Shown here piece by piece: positions 52,649-62,430 of a DNA stretch of 64,000 nt. Source of the DNA: Roseimaritima multifibrata (GTDB taxonomy: Bacteria > Planctomycetota > Planctomycetia > Pirellulales > Pirellulaceae). Position numbers and translations under genes: made by a program. Location: contig NZ_CP036262.1 in assembly GCF_007741495.1 (NCBI RefSeq), forward strand, positions 6,200,001 to 6,264,000, in the 5' to 3' direction. Numbering within the stretch: position 1 is the first letter of the stretch; every line of letters starts with the position of its first letter. Below the pieces are notes generated by a model. That model was not told the origin of the DNA and did no database searches. It saw nothing but the letters and a program-made list of their open reading frames with translations.

Positions 52649-54388
52649 ATGCTCTTTTTCAGGTCCAGCAAATCTTGCCATCACCAGCCTAAAAAACGTC
52701 GTCGCTTGGCTGCCGAACCGTTGGAAGCTCGTCGCGTACTGGCCGCCAGCCTCGGATGGGATGGGCCGGGATTGGGTAGCACCGAATTGACCTACTACAT
52801 TGGCAACAGCCCCGACTCGCTTTCACAAGCTGAAGCGACCGCTGCCATTGAAACGGCTTTAGCCGCCTGGTCTAGCGTCGCCGACATCACGTTCACTCCG
52901 ACCAGCCAAGCCGGACTGCAAGATTCGATCGACATTTCGTTCACGAACATCGATGGCGTGGGTGGCACGCTTGCTCAGGCCTATTTCCCGGACGACATAA
53001 ATCCAGCAAGGATCGCGGGCGACATTCAGTTCGATATCGCGGATGGCTGGGAAGTGGGCAACTCGCTGGGGAATCAGGCATTCGATCTTGTCTATGTTGC
53101 CGTGCACGAGATTGGACACTCGCTGGGCCTTGACCACACGGACACGCTTAGCAGCGTGCTGGCTCCGTACGTTTCACCAAGCCAGTCGTTCAGTAGTCTG
53201 TCGGCGGAGGACACGGAATCGATCCTAAATCTGTATGCCGCCGCGGATGGAGTGACCATTCCCGAAACTCCAACAGAAGAAACTCCAACAGAAGAAATTC
53301 CTGACGACCAAACCGCAACCAACGATTCGGATACCGATTCGTCAAGTGATTCCGATGAGGATCCGTTCCCACGTCGCCGCTGGAACCGCAGCGGCAATTG
53401 GCATCGCTGGGGAGGACGTTTGGATGCGGAGGCTCCCGAGTACAACTACGTCAATCCAACGGATGTCAACAGCGACGGCATCACCACCGCGCTGGATGCA
53501 CTATCGATTATCAATCAACTCAATCGATCGTCCGCCGGGGTCAGCGAAGAAGGAGTCGATATTGAAAGACTATGCGACACCAACGGTGACGGAACGATTA
53601 CGGCACTCGATGCGTTAACGGTCATCAACGCGTTAAACCGCAACTCTCTCGCGTCAGCGAACGCTAGCGAAGTTTATGACACTTCGGACCTCGACGACGA
53701 TATCGACGCAACGGTTGAAGCAACGGTCGAAGCAACCGAGGTCGCTGATGACAACCTTGCCACCGATGACGAGCCCGAAGAGACCACCGAGGTTTCGGAG
53801 GATACCGATGGCCTAACAAACGAAACAGACGAAACAGACGACAATGAAGATCCAATCGATGATGGCGGCTTAGTCGACGAAACCGACAGTTCAGACACTG
53901 ACCAGGAAGACTGCCATGAAGGAGAACATCTTCCATTGCATATCGCGCATGGCGGACTTTTGATCCAAAACGCAGAGATGCTGATCACCCGTTTTGATAC
54001 CGACGACGACGCGGCTTTATCGGAGGCTGAGGTCTCCGAGCGTCTGTGGACCCGACTTAACGAACTAGACATCGACGCGGACGGTGATGGATTGGTGACC
54101 GCGTCCGAACTGGAAACAGCTGCCACGGCCGCTCGGCAAGAAGCGTTTGATGGGCAGGACGCCGACGGCGATGGGCAACTAACCGAATCCGAACTCAGCG
54201 AACGTTTCTGGGAGAAGATCTCCGATGCCGATAGCGACCTAGACGGGGGGGTCTCTTTCGACGAACTGGATGCATTTTTCGTTACTCAACAGGACCAATT
54301 TGCCGAAACGGGCGGTCGTTCACACCACCTTCGACACCAGCACCTGTCGGATGCGGTTTTCGCATTGATCGGCCGCCGAGGTCGATAA
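52649..54388 (+). CDS. Secreted matrixin-like metalloprotease with dockerin and EF-hand repeats
   Basis: 579 residues. The N-terminus carries the sorting-like motif AAEPLEARRVLAA (~21-33). The matrixin domain (~36-200) has zinc motif HEIGHSLGLDH (His153, 157, 163; Glu154), followed by SSVLAPYVS, where Leu replaces the usual Met-turn residue. After an acidic linker come two dockerin type I repeats (DVNSDGITTALDALSIIN and DTNGDGTITALDALTVIN), a long Asp/Glu/Thr stretch, and EF-hands (DADGDGQLTESE and similar). Likely secreted, calcium-dependent protease; its partner cohesin is not in the window. Confidence 0.9.
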   Translation: MLFFRSSKSCHHQPKKRRRLAAEPLEARRVLAASLGWDGPGLGSTELTYYIGNSPDSLSQAEATAAIETALAAWSSVADITFTPTSQAGLQDSIDISFTNIDGVGGTLAQAYFPDDINPARIAGDIQFDIADGWEVGNSLGNQAFDLVYVAVHEIGHSLGLDHTDTLSSVLAPYVSPSQSFSSLSAEDTESILNLYAAADGVTIPETPTEETPTEEIPDDQTATNDSDTDSSSDSDEDPFPRRRWNRSGNWHRWGGRLDAEAPEYNYVNPTDVNSDGITTALDALSIINQLNRSSAGVSEEGVDIERLCDTNGDGTITALDALTVINALNRNSLASANASEVYDTSDLDDDIDATVEATVEATEVADDNLATDDEPEETTEVSEDTDGLTNETDETDDNEDPIDDGGLVDETDSSDTDQEDCHEGEHLPLHIAHGGLLIQNAEMLITRFDTDDDAALSEAEVSERLWTRLNELDIDADGDGLVTASELETAATAARQEAFDGQDADGDGQLTESELSERFWEKISDADSDLDGGVSFDELDAFFVTQQDQFAETGGRSHHLRHQHLSDAVFALIGRRGR

Positions 54389-54519
54389 GTGGGCGATTTG
54401 ACTGGATATCGCTTGGGCGATTCCACAGCGATGAAGCGTCCAACGATGTTTTCTCCAGATTAACCGGCGGATTTTGAAATCGGCCGCAACTATTTCATTA
54501 ACGGCCTGTCGTTTTAGTG

Positions 54520-54584
54520 ATTGTCGTCTTTCGCTCCGCGGAAGAACGTTGACCTAAAGCGACATTTGCGGAGCGGAAGACAAC
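54520..54584. repeat. Short palindrome related to family A
   Basis: TTGTCGTCTTTCGCTCCGCG and its inverse GCGGAGCGGAAGACAA flank a ~25-base centre. The left end resembles family A copies at 254 and 4671. It lies 68 bases upstream of the sigma-factor ATG. The remainder of 54389-54651 holds nothing recognised. Confidence 0.55.
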
Positions 54585-54651
54585 CATTTTTCTCCGCTTC
54601 CGATGAAAACGACAGCCCGATAAGCGAGTGCCCCACAGCAGGAAAATCGCC

Positions 54652-55305
54652 ATGATCGCGACCGACTCATCTCATTCCAGCAATACCAACGATGCCGACG
54701 CCGATTTCCCGGCGCTTCTCGCCAGCGCCCGCTCGGGCAATCGTGAATCGCTTGGTCAATTACTGCAGTGGTACGCGAATTACCTAACGATCCTAGCCAC
54801 CACCCAGTTGGATAGGCGTTTGCGTCGTCGCCTGAACCCTTCGGATATTGTCCAAGAAGCGATGCTGGCGGCTCATCAAGACTTCGCTGATTTTCGAGGC
54901 GAAAGCCAGGGCGAACTATTGTGCTGGCTGCGGACCATTTTGATTCACACGCTCCATCGCAGTTTCAAAAAACATGTAAAAGTCCAAAAGCGTGATATTC
55001 GCCGCGAAGTCTCCTTGGAAGCCGTAAGCAACCGACTGGAAGAATCGGCTGTGAACCTTGCCGCGATCCTGCCTGCACATGGACCGTCGCCAAGCACCCC
55101 GATGCGAACACGTGAACGCGGCGTGGAACTTGCCAACGCACTCAGCAAACTGAAACCCGCCTACCGTGAAGTCATCACGCTACGGGTTTTGCAAGGGCTG
55201 CCGTTCGAAGAGATCGCCCAGCGGATGGACCGAGGAAGCGGTGCGGTCCGAATGCTGTGGTTACGTGCGTTGGAATCATTCAAGACGACCGGAGACATTC
55301 ACTAA
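54652..55305 (+). CDS. ECF-like RNA polymerase sigma factor
   Basis: 217 residues from the ATG at 54652, which has AGGAAA at spacing 6; a GTG at 54628 would add eight residues. Region 2: LDRRLRRRLNPSDIVQEAMLAAHQDFADFRGESQGELLCWLRTILIHTLHRSFKKH. Region 4: LKPAYREVITLRVLQGLPFEEIAQRMDRGSGAVRMLWLRALESF. It belongs to the kinase-linked planctomycete ECF group. Its stop overlaps the kinase start by one base (TAATG), so both are made together. Confidence 0.93.
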   Translation: MIATDSSHSSNTNDADADFPALLASARSGNRESLGQLLQWYANYLTILATTQLDRRLRRRLNPSDIVQEAMLAAHQDFADFRGESQGELLCWLRTILIHTLHRSFKKHVKVQKRDIRREVSLEAVSNRLEESAVNLAAILPAHGPSPSTPMRTRERGVELANALSKLKPAYREVITLRVLQGLPFEEIAQRMDRGSGAVRMLWLRALESFKTTGDIH

Positions 55306-57911
55306 TGGTCGTAACGAATCCCTCGATCGTAGATGCCAGTATCGATGCCGAGCCCTCGTTGATTGCCGGATTGAGCCAAGATCAACAGGCCAGGCTGACG
55401 CAACAATTGGACGATTATCTGGTCAGCCTGGAAAGCGGACAACCGCTTGATCCGAAAGAACTAGCTCGCAAAAATCCAGATATCGCCAGCGTCTTTGAAT
55501 CGTACTTGGAGAAACTGGATGCGTTGTACGGGGTCGCCGTTGGCTTCAATGATCCCAGCGCCCACGAAACACTAGACAAGATCACCTCCGGAAAAATGAA
55601 GCTGGGTGATTTCACCCTTTTAAGTGAAATTGGTCGTGGCGGGATGGGCGTGGTCTATGAAGCCACCCAAGAATCGCTGTCACGCCGGGTCGCGATCAAA
55701 CTGCTACCGATCGCATCGCTGCTTGATTCCCAACAGATCGCACGTTTCAAGAACGAAGCACATGCAGCCGGATTGCTAAATCACCCGAACATTGTGCCGG
55801 TTCACAGTGTCGGCACCGAACGGGGATTGCATTTTTATGCGATGCAGCTGATCGATGGAACATCGATGGACGAGTGGGTCCAACGACATGCAGCAACCGT
55901 TCAATACCCTCGGGATTCGGGATCGTCAGCAGACCGTGCGCCACACGATGATTGGCGCACCACACTCGGCTGGATCATCGACGTCGCGCGCGCGTTGCAT
56001 GCGGCCCATGAAACCGGCGTTATTCATCGGGACGTCAAACCGTCCAACCTGATGCTGGACAATCAAGGCAAAATTTGGATCACCGATTTTGGGTTGGCCC
56101 GATGCCAAACCGATTTAGCACTAACAAAGTCGGGCGACCTTGTCGGAACCATGCGTTACATGAGCCCCGAGCAAGCGAGGGGACAGCATGCAATGGTCGA
56201 CGGACGCGCCGATGTCTATTCGCTTGCCGCCACTGCTTACGAATTGTTAACCCTGCGCACCGCTCACGACGGTGAAGACGCGCCTGCGATCATGAAAATG
56301 ATCGCTGAACAGGAAGTGACTCCAGTGCGTCAACTGCGCAGCGATCTACCGCGAGACCTAGAAACGGTGATTACCAAAGCACTTGCGAAAAGCCGCGATG
56401 AACGTTACGAAACGGCAGACGCGTTTGCGGACGATCTTTCCCGCGTGCTCGCAGGCGAACCGACGATCGCTCGTCCGGCCACGCTGGTCGATCGTGCAAG
56501 CCGCTTCTCCGCAAAACATCGCTTAAGCGTTTTGTCCGCGATCTTGGTGGGGCTGCTTAGCCTAGTGGGTTTTGCGGCAAGTACCGCAATGATCGCTGCG
56601 GAAAAACAAGTTTCCGATGACAACGCCGCCCGTGCAACTCGCAATGAACAACTGGCTCGCGGCGCCGTCGATCGACTGGGGTCGCAGATGGCCGAACTGC
56701 TGGCCGACATTCCCTCCGCCGATCCTGTTCGGCGAACGCTTCTTAAAGAAACACTAAATTACTACAAAACCTTTGCAGCGGGTGCTGACAACGACCCTGC
56801 ATTAAAAGAAGACCTTGCGATCACGTATGGGAAGATCGGTGCGTTGCAAAGCGAACTAGATGCAACCGATCAATCCCTTGACGCACTGCGCCGCAGCGAG
56901 TCCTTGTATGCTGAACTGGGCATAGAATCTGGCAGCACAGCGATCGCTTCTACGGGAAATGCCAATTCATTCGGCAGCAACAATAAACGGCGACTCGCTT
57001 GGTCAACCAGTCAAAACAACCTTGCCCAGGCCCTCAACGATACAGGGAACCTTGAGGAAGCTGCCAAGTACTTCGCGCGAGCCATCAAAACACAGCGAGT
57101 ATTATTGGAATCCGACTCCACTGGGCAGGTGCGTCTAGCACTTGCTACCACATTGAATAATCTGGGGCTGTTACTTGCCGATTCGTTAGCGAACGACGAA
57201 GCGGAAAAACGTTATCTGGAAGCGATCTCTCTGCTGCAACCGACCGGCGAATCGCCTACAGACCTCGCGGCCAAACAACAACTTGCTGCAGTCTACGCGA
57301 ACCTGAGCGGCCTACTGGCAAATATTTCGCCGGGGCGTGCAACGGAATACGCGCGTCAAGCACTGGCAGAACAAACGGGCGTTCTAAAAACGGATCCAAG
57401 CAATGCCAAACTTGCGACGCAAGTCATCGTGACCCTTAACACGCTTGGGGCTTCGCAGTCGTCCGCCGGTCATCCTACCGAAGCGATCGAAACGCTTTCC
57501 CGAGCGGTCGAAATCGGCAATCAATTAATGACACGCTGGCCCGACCAACCGACCTATCGGCGCGACCTGGTCATCAGCCTAAACCACCTTGGCTTGGCCC
57601 AATCCAAAACCGGGAACTTGCGGCAAGCAAGTACAACCTTTCACGCGGCACTAGTTCACGGCCGTCCGCTTGCTAAATCCTTCGCAACCGATGCCGAAAC
57701 GCAGTCGATGTTAGGCGGCGTCCTAAACAACCTGGGCTTCATGCAACAACAACTTGGGGAACATGACGCCGCCGCAGCAACCTACGATGAAGCGATCGCC
57801 GCCCAAACGCTCGCCGTCCAGTTGGCACCTCAGGTCAAACGCTATCGCCAGTACCTCCGCAAACACAAAGAGAATCACCAAATGGTCTCCCATTCAGGAG
57901 CGGCATCATGA
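55305..57911 (+). CDS. Transmembrane Ser/Thr protein kinase with TPR-type sensor region
   Basis: 868 residues from the ATG at 55305. A ~95-residue N-terminal helical part precedes the kinase domain (~100-385: GRGGMGVV at 110-117, HRDVKPSN, ITDFGLAR, TMRYMSPEQARG). One membrane helix (LSVLSAILVGLLSLVGFAAS, ~400-425) follows. The outer ~430 residues have TPR-like helices with SQNNLAQALNDTGNLEEAAKY-type repeats. Middle gene of a sigma/kinase/surface-protein operon; its stop overlaps the next start by four bases (ATGA). It probably couples a surface signal to the sigma factor by phosphorylation, which is inferred. Confidence 0.94.
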   Translation: MVVTNPSIVDASIDAEPSLIAGLSQDQQARLTQQLDDYLVSLESGQPLDPKELARKNPDIASVFESYLEKLDALYGVAVGFNDPSAHETLDKITSGKMKLGDFTLLSEIGRGGMGVVYEATQESLSRRVAIKLLPIASLLDSQQIARFKNEAHAAGLLNHPNIVPVHSVGTERGLHFYAMQLIDGTSMDEWVQRHAATVQYPRDSGSSADRAPHDDWRTTLGWIIDVARALHAAHETGVIHRDVKPSNLMLDNQGKIWITDFGLARCQTDLALTKSGDLVGTMRYMSPEQARGQHAMVDGRADVYSLAATAYELLTLRTAHDGEDAPAIMKMIAEQEVTPVRQLRSDLPRDLETVITKALAKSRDERYETADAFADDLSRVLAGEPTIARPATLVDRASRFSAKHRLSVLSAILVGLLSLVGFAASTAMIAAEKQVSDDNAARATRNEQLARGAVDRLGSQMAELLADIPSADPVRRTLLKETLNYYKTFAAGADNDPALKEDLAITYGKIGALQSELDATDQSLDALRRSESLYAELGIESGSTAIASTGNANSFGSNNKRRLAWSTSQNNLAQALNDTGNLEEAAKYFARAIKTQRVLLESDSTGQVRLALATTLNNLGLLLADSLANDEAEKRYLEAISLLQPTGESPTDLAAKQQLAAVYANLSGLLANISPGRATEYARQALAEQTGVLKTDPSNAKLATQVIVTLNTLGASQSSAGHPTEAIETLSRAVEIGNQLMTRWPDQPTYRRDLVISLNHLGLAQSKTGNLRQASTTFHAALVHGRPLAKSFATDAETQSMLGGVLNNLGFMQQQLGEHDAAAATYDEAIAAQTLAVQLAPQVKRYRQYLRKHKENHQMVSHSGAAS

Positions 57912-59140
57912 ATGACATCCAATCTTCACGTGCGCTGCTGCTTGAACAACTTGAATCTCGCTGCATGTTAGCGGCCGGGGTATTTGAGCAGACCTTGGAC
58001 CATCACGGCAGGCAACCCGCAAACACGCAAAACCGACCTGCGATCGTGGATGTCCAGGCGCGCGGAACGAACGATTCCTCAAACGGGCGACCAGACAACG
58101 ACCTGCAACATGGCTTCCAACCCAATCGGGATGGCTCTCACAGCGAGGGACGCCCTGCGCACTTTTCTTCGGCGTCCGGCAGCGACACGAACAATCCGCA
58201 ACAAATCCAAACTCCAATCCAGGTAACGATCACCCCGTCTGTTGTGAGCCCTGATTCGAATGCTTCCGCCACGCAGTCGGACTCTTTCAAGCAGCCGCAG
58301 GGTGGTGACACAACCTTTCTTGGTCCGAGCACTCCATCAACGGAGACGTCCTCTCCAGTCACATCCCTCGCGATAGCGCCAGGGGTGGAAACAAGCGGAG
58401 CTGAATCAACCGCCAACGATTCAAATCAAATCGTCGATGCGACCGGCCAAGCGACCGGTACCACAGCAGATACAAACGCTCCTGCATCCAACGTCCCGGT
58501 GACAGAGGAACTGCCGCAAGCCCTATCCGTCGTGCCATCTGAATCAAGGACAACCGAGCGATCGGAATTAGACACCTCCGCAGGCGGAATCATTGAATCG
58601 GTACCACTGCTCCGCCGCGAACTGCACTTAAACCCCGAATCGGACGAAGGTGAACCGTGGCGGGTCGATCCACAATCGCTTCAACGCTTGCAAGAGGTAA
58701 CTCGCAAACTTGATGACTCGCTGGAAACGGAGAATCCTCCAGCCAACGACGCAGTCATTGCGGCCTGGTTCAACAACTCAACCGGCCTGATGGAGGTTGA
58801 AAGATACGGTGCGTTGGGCACACCAACGGATCTTTCCGATTCCATCGTCGATGTCGTCCTAAACGCAACCGTCGGGCTGCACCGCAGTGTCGACCTGATC
58901 GCCGTTACTCCGGATGCTTCAGAGATCCCCGACGATGTCCGGAGTGCGATTCTCGCAGCGATCGCCGCGGAGCAACAACCGATTCTTTCGGCGCCACTGA
59001 ACACCCCCGGCTCTCTTCGTCTGTCGGCAATCGCCTATCCGGGTGCTGCCTTACTGGTCGCCGGAGCCGCATTGGCTGCTAGACGCAAACGTTCCAGCGG
59101 GAAAACAGAATCGACCACGGACACCCCTCCGCCGCTATAA
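57908..59140 (+). CDS. Putative surface protein with N- and C-terminal sorting-like signals
   Basis: 410 residues. The N-terminus has LLLEQLESRCMLAAG (10-24), the same motif type as in the peroxidase (LESRQMLAA) and matrixin (LEARRVLAA). A long low-complexity Ser/Thr/Asn/Gln region follows (~40-200), then an alpha/beta-looking part (~215-370: LHLNPESDEGEPWRVDPQSL, WFNNSTGLMEVERYG, SDSIVDVVLNA). The C-terminus is one hydrophobic helix (YPGAALLVAGAALAARRKR) with a basic stop, like a membrane anchor. It starts within the kinase stop and ends overlapping the convergent sulfatase by six bases. No known domain. Confidence 0.8.
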   Translation: MNDIQSSRALLLEQLESRCMLAAGVFEQTLDHHGRQPANTQNRPAIVDVQARGTNDSSNGRPDNDLQHGFQPNRDGSHSEGRPAHFSSASGSDTNNPQQIQTPIQVTITPSVVSPDSNASATQSDSFKQPQGGDTTFLGPSTPSTETSSPVTSLAIAPGVETSGAESTANDSNQIVDATGQATGTTADTNAPASNVPVTEELPQALSVVPSESRTTERSELDTSAGGIIESVPLLRRELHLNPESDEGEPWRVDPQSLQRLQEVTRKLDDSLETENPPANDAVIAAWFNNSTGLMEVERYGALGTPTDLSDSIVDVVLNATVGLHRSVDLIAVTPDASEIPDDVRSAILAAIAAEQQPILSAPLNTPGSLRLSAIAYPGAALLVAGAALAARRKRSSGKTESTTDTPPPL

Positions 59141-60523
59141 ATCATTCCTCAACTTGGAAAGGGCAGCTGCAGGCGGATCCGTGGGCAGCGTCTTTTTCCA
59201 AGCATGAATCTGCTGCGTCAGCTGTTGAACGACTTGTGAATGGGCATCCGCGACATTGGTCGTTTCGGTCCAGTCGTTTTCGATATCGTAAAGCTCCACG
59301 CGTCCCAATTTTTCGTTGATTAACAACTTCCATTTGCCGTCTCGCATGCCTTGATGAGGCCACGTTTCGGGATGTGCACGCGCCGGCGCCCATTCCCAGA
59401 AGATTGGACGCTCGCGTTGAAACGCTTCGCCCTTCAATGCAGGCACAATGTTTTCACCATCCTGCTGATAGTCGCTTGGCAACGGCTGTCCGGCGACCGC
59501 CAACAGCGATGGCAGTAAATCGACTGCCGTTAAAACCGAGGTGCGGTCGACGCCTCCGGCGGGAATCACCCCGGGCCAGCGAGCGATAAACGGAACGCGA
59601 ACTCCCCCGGCGTAGAGCGATCGTTTCCGCCCTTTCAATTCCCCTTTTTCACCAACCGAATAGAACGAACCGAGTCCCGGTCCCGTCGAAGCATCGTCCT
59701 GTTCTTTCTTTTTCCCCGTTCTTTCCGGACCATTGTCGGACGAAAAGATCACCAACGTCTTTTCATCGATACCAGTTTCTTTCAGAGCGTCTAAAACGCT
59801 TCCCACGCCAGCATCGGCTTCCGCAACAACGGCCGCATACACTTGCTGCTGTTCATCAAGATGCTGAAATTGCTGCAAATATTTCGCTTGTGGATAGTGC
59901 GGGGTATGCGTTTCATGCAGCCACAAGTTGACAAAAAAAGGACGATCCTTGTGTCGTTTAACAAAGTCAATCGCACGTGAACAGGTTTCGGCCGTAGGCA
60001 TTTGCTCCGCGGCTCGACTGGGCAAATTAAAAGCTCCGAATTCGTCGTACCCGTACTCGGGCGGCATCGGGCCATCGGGAATCTGGTCATTACAAAGATG
60101 CCATTTTCCGAAGTGGGCCGTTGCATAGCCTGCTTCCTTCAACATGCGAGGCAACATCGGAGCTTGTGGATCCAGCCAATCAGGCATGCCGGCACGCAGG
60201 TGATGAGCCATGGTTGAGAAGTGCTGATGGACGGAGTGCCTAGCAGGAAATTGACCTGTCATCACCGCGGTACGACTGGGTGAACAGACCGGATGATTGA
60301 CCGTAAAGTTCTGGAAATCGATCCCCTCGGCTGCCATCTGATCAAGCCGTGGAGTTTTACAAAACGAACTGCCATGAATACCTAGATCGCCGTATCCCCA
60401 ATCATCCGCAAAAACAAAAATGATATTAGGTCTGTCGACCGCACTAGCGTGCTCCATGCCGCAACACAAATGTGCCCCCCATACCAGCGATAGCGTCAGC
60501 ATCCAGCATTTTGATCGATTCAT
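59135..60523 (-). CDS. Secreted sulfatase
   Basis: 462 residues with a signal peptide (cleavage near HASAVD, ~29). Sulfatase hallmarks: RPNIIFVFADDWGYGDLG with Asp pair 40-41, formylglycine motif C80-SPSR then TAVMTG, FGKWHL, SSDNGPERTG and C-terminal WKLLINEKLGRVELYDIENDWTET. It should cleave sulfate esters after formylglycine formation. It ends six bases inside the end of the convergent surface-protein gene, and the next sulfatase follows upstream on the same strand, 79 bases away. Confidence 0.95.
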   Translation of the reverse strand: MNRSKCWMLTLSLVWGAHLCCGMEHASAVDRPNIIFVFADDWGYGDLGIHGSSFCKTPRLDQMAAEGIDFQNFTVNHPVCSPSRTAVMTGQFPARHSVHQHFSTMAHHLRAGMPDWLDPQAPMLPRMLKEAGYATAHFGKWHLCNDQIPDGPMPPEYGYDEFGAFNLPSRAAEQMPTAETCSRAIDFVKRHKDRPFFVNLWLHETHTPHYPQAKYLQQFQHLDEQQQVYAAVVAEADAGVGSVLDALKETGIDEKTLVIFSSDNGPERTGKKKEQDDASTGPGLGSFYSVGEKGELKGRKRSLYAGGVRVPFIARWPGVIPAGGVDRTSVLTAVDLLPSLLAVAGQPLPSDYQQDGENIVPALKGEAFQRERPIFWEWAPARAHPETWPHQGMRDGKWKLLINEKLGRVELYDIENDWTETTNVADAHSQVVQQLTQQIHAWKKTLPTDPPAAALSKLRNDL

Positions 60524-60572
60524 AGCCTGAACTCATTTTCAAAAACATGGAAGAAGAAAAGAGGAATCAAAA

Positions 60573-60591
60573 GTGTCGCCTTTCGCTCCGG
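60573..60591. repeat. Fragment of family A terminal sequence
   Basis: GTGTCGCCTTTCGCTCCGG matches 18 of 19 positions with the ends of the elements at 4671 and 27452. No right half is present. It lies between the two sulfatase genes, 12 bases from the stop of the upstream one. Confidence 0.5.
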
Positions 60592-60602
60592 CTTCCATCG
60601 CT

Positions 60603-62075
60603 TTACGGCTTTGTCTTCTGGGGAAGATTCCGTTGGAAAAGCATGCCATAGCGTTGGTAGTCATTGTAATCGACTGCGTGCGTTTCCCACTTACGGAGCT
60701 CTTGATCGTATCGCTCTCGCATTTTCTCAAGAAGCGCCAACCGGGTCGGATCGCTGGCAAGATTGGTTAGTTCCAGCGGATCTTTTTGAAGATCAAACAA
60801 CTCCTCGGTTGGCTGCATCCGTTCGTCACGGTACCACCAGTAAGTGTATTTATAACGCTGCGTCAGACAGCTCAAGCTTGTCGTTGGCTCTGGAGGAAAG
60901 ACGTTGATAAATGCCAACTGATCATGCCCTCCCTGCTCTGGATTCGACAGCAACCCCAGCAAACTTTCCCCGTCCATATTGGCTGGAATAGGCAAGCCGG
61001 CCAATTCCAAGATGGTCGGAGCAAAATCGATATTGCCAGTCAGTCGATCACACCGAATCTGTTTTCCACAATTCGGGCTACGAGGATCGTAAATCATCAA
61101 AGGAACACGGGACGATTCCTCCATCGGTAGGACTTTAGAACCGTAACCATGCGAGCCACAGATATACCCATTGTCGCTGCTGTAGATCACCACGGTGTTG
61201 TCAGCAATCCCCTGCTTTGTCAATTCATCGCGGATCATCCCGACGGCCACATCGATGCCATAAACCTGTTGATGGTACTTTGCCATCTCGCCGTCGTAGT
61301 CGGAGTCGTAATTCCATTCGGTGAACCGAGGATACTGCCGGCCCTCTTTGCTTTGCGGAGACAAATGCGTTGCATATTCTCGGCCGAAATTGGCAGGCTT
61401 TGTGAACTTCTTACCGGCGTAGACAGCATCAAACCGCGGATCGGGGGTCGCCGGTTTGTGCGGAGCCTTGAAACTTATCGACAAGCAAAAGGGTTTGTTC
61501 TGCTTGACCGATTTACGAATAACCTCCTGCCCGAAAGCCCCGTAGGATAACGACGAATGCGGATACTCCGCGGCATACTTCTGCATCGATTTATTTTTGG
61601 CGGTTGCGTAATGCGTCTGGCCTGGTCCGCCGCCCCAAAAATCAAAATCAGATTCGCATATCCCCTTCCCTTTGACCACGATACCGAACTTACCTGCAAA
61701 TCCAGACAGATACCCCGCTTCACGCAGTAATACGGGATACGTTTTCTCCCAAACATCGGCGTGCATATCGCCGTGCGTGAAGTTACACCCCGTCTTGTAC
61801 TCATACATCCCCGTAAAGACATTTCCCCGACTAGCCATGCAAATCGCCGTGGTGTTGTAATGCTTGTCGAAGACCATCCCATCGCGAGCAATCTTATCCA
61901 TGTTCGGCGTGATCGCATCCTTGTTGCCATAACATCCAACCGAATAAGTCGATTGATCATCCGCAAAAAGGAAAATAATATTCGGCCGGTCAGCAGCTGC
62001 GACAGATCGAACCGATCTCTCTGCAAGAGAGCCGATGGCGACTACCAACAGAAGAATTTTGGCATAGTGCATCAT
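60603..62075 (-). CDS. Secreted sulfatase with CMASR active-site motif
   Basis: 490 residues with a signal peptide (cleavage near VAAADR, ~29). Asp pair at 39-40 in [16 protein letters not shown]. The formylglycine motif is C79-MASR: Ala instead of the usual Pro at the third position, a variant accepted in some sulfatases. Other conserved features: [35 protein letters not shown]. The [11 protein letters not shown] start and HGDMHADVW region fit the group annotated as heparan-sulfate-type or N-sulfoglucosamine-like sulfatases in planctomycetes. It lies just upstream of another sulfatase on the same strand. Confidence 0.94.
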   Translation of the reverse strand: MMHYAKILLLVVAIGSLAERSVRSVAAADRPNIIFLFADDQSTYSVGCYGNKDAITPNMDKIARDGMVFDKHYNTTAICMASRGNVFTGMYEYKTGCNFTHGDMHADVWEKTYPVLLREAGYLSGFAGKFGIVVKGKGICESDFDFWGGGPGQTHYATAKNKSMQKYAAEYPHSSLSYGAFGQEVIRKSVKQNKPFCLSISFKAPHKPATPDPRFDAVYAGKKFTKPANFGREYATHLSPQSKEGRQYPRFTEWNYDSDYDGEMAKYHQQVYGIDVAVGMIRDELTKQGIADNTVVIYSSDNGYICGSHGYGSKVLPMEESSRVPLMIYDPRSPNCGKQIRCDRLTGNIDFAPTILELAGLPIPANMDGESLLGLLSNPEQGGHDQLAFINVFPPEPTTSLSCLTQRYKYTYWWYRDERMQPTEELFDLQKDPLELTNLASDPTRLALLEKMRERYDQELRKWETHAVDYNDYQRYGMLFQRNLPQKTKP

Positions 62076-62324
62076 AAAAAACTTATTGGTGTCGAGGGTT
62101 CCGCTGAATCGGTCAAACGGTAAAAGCAGAGCGAATACAGACGCGAGAACAGGTTCGCAAGGACTGCATGCTACCCGAATTCCAGCAAAAAATACAATTT
62201 AACTCGGCTCTTCCCGATAAGCGTGCCAACAAAGGCTATTTCAACGTGCGGCAAAGACGTTCAACAATTTCAACAACGAATCAATTATTCCCTAGGCAAT
62301 ACGGAAGCCGCGAAGGACGCGAAA

Positions 62325-62430
62325 TTTACTAGTGACGCATTGCCGGTCTGTCCACGCTCTGACGAGCGTAGCTGCCGTCGCCAGTCGGTGGGTCCCTCTC
62401 GGAAACCGTCACTTATAGATTTCGCGTTTC
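62325..62430. repeat. Palindromic element, family A inner-arm variant
   Basis: CGCGAAATTTACTAGTGACG at the left pairs with CGTCACTTATAGATTTCGCG at the right (17 of 20). The outer GTGTCGCC ends are missing, as in the 49899 copy. It lies in the 664-bp divergent gap between the sulfatase (62075) and the phosphatase (62740); nothing else was recognised in the gap. Confidence 0.65.
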
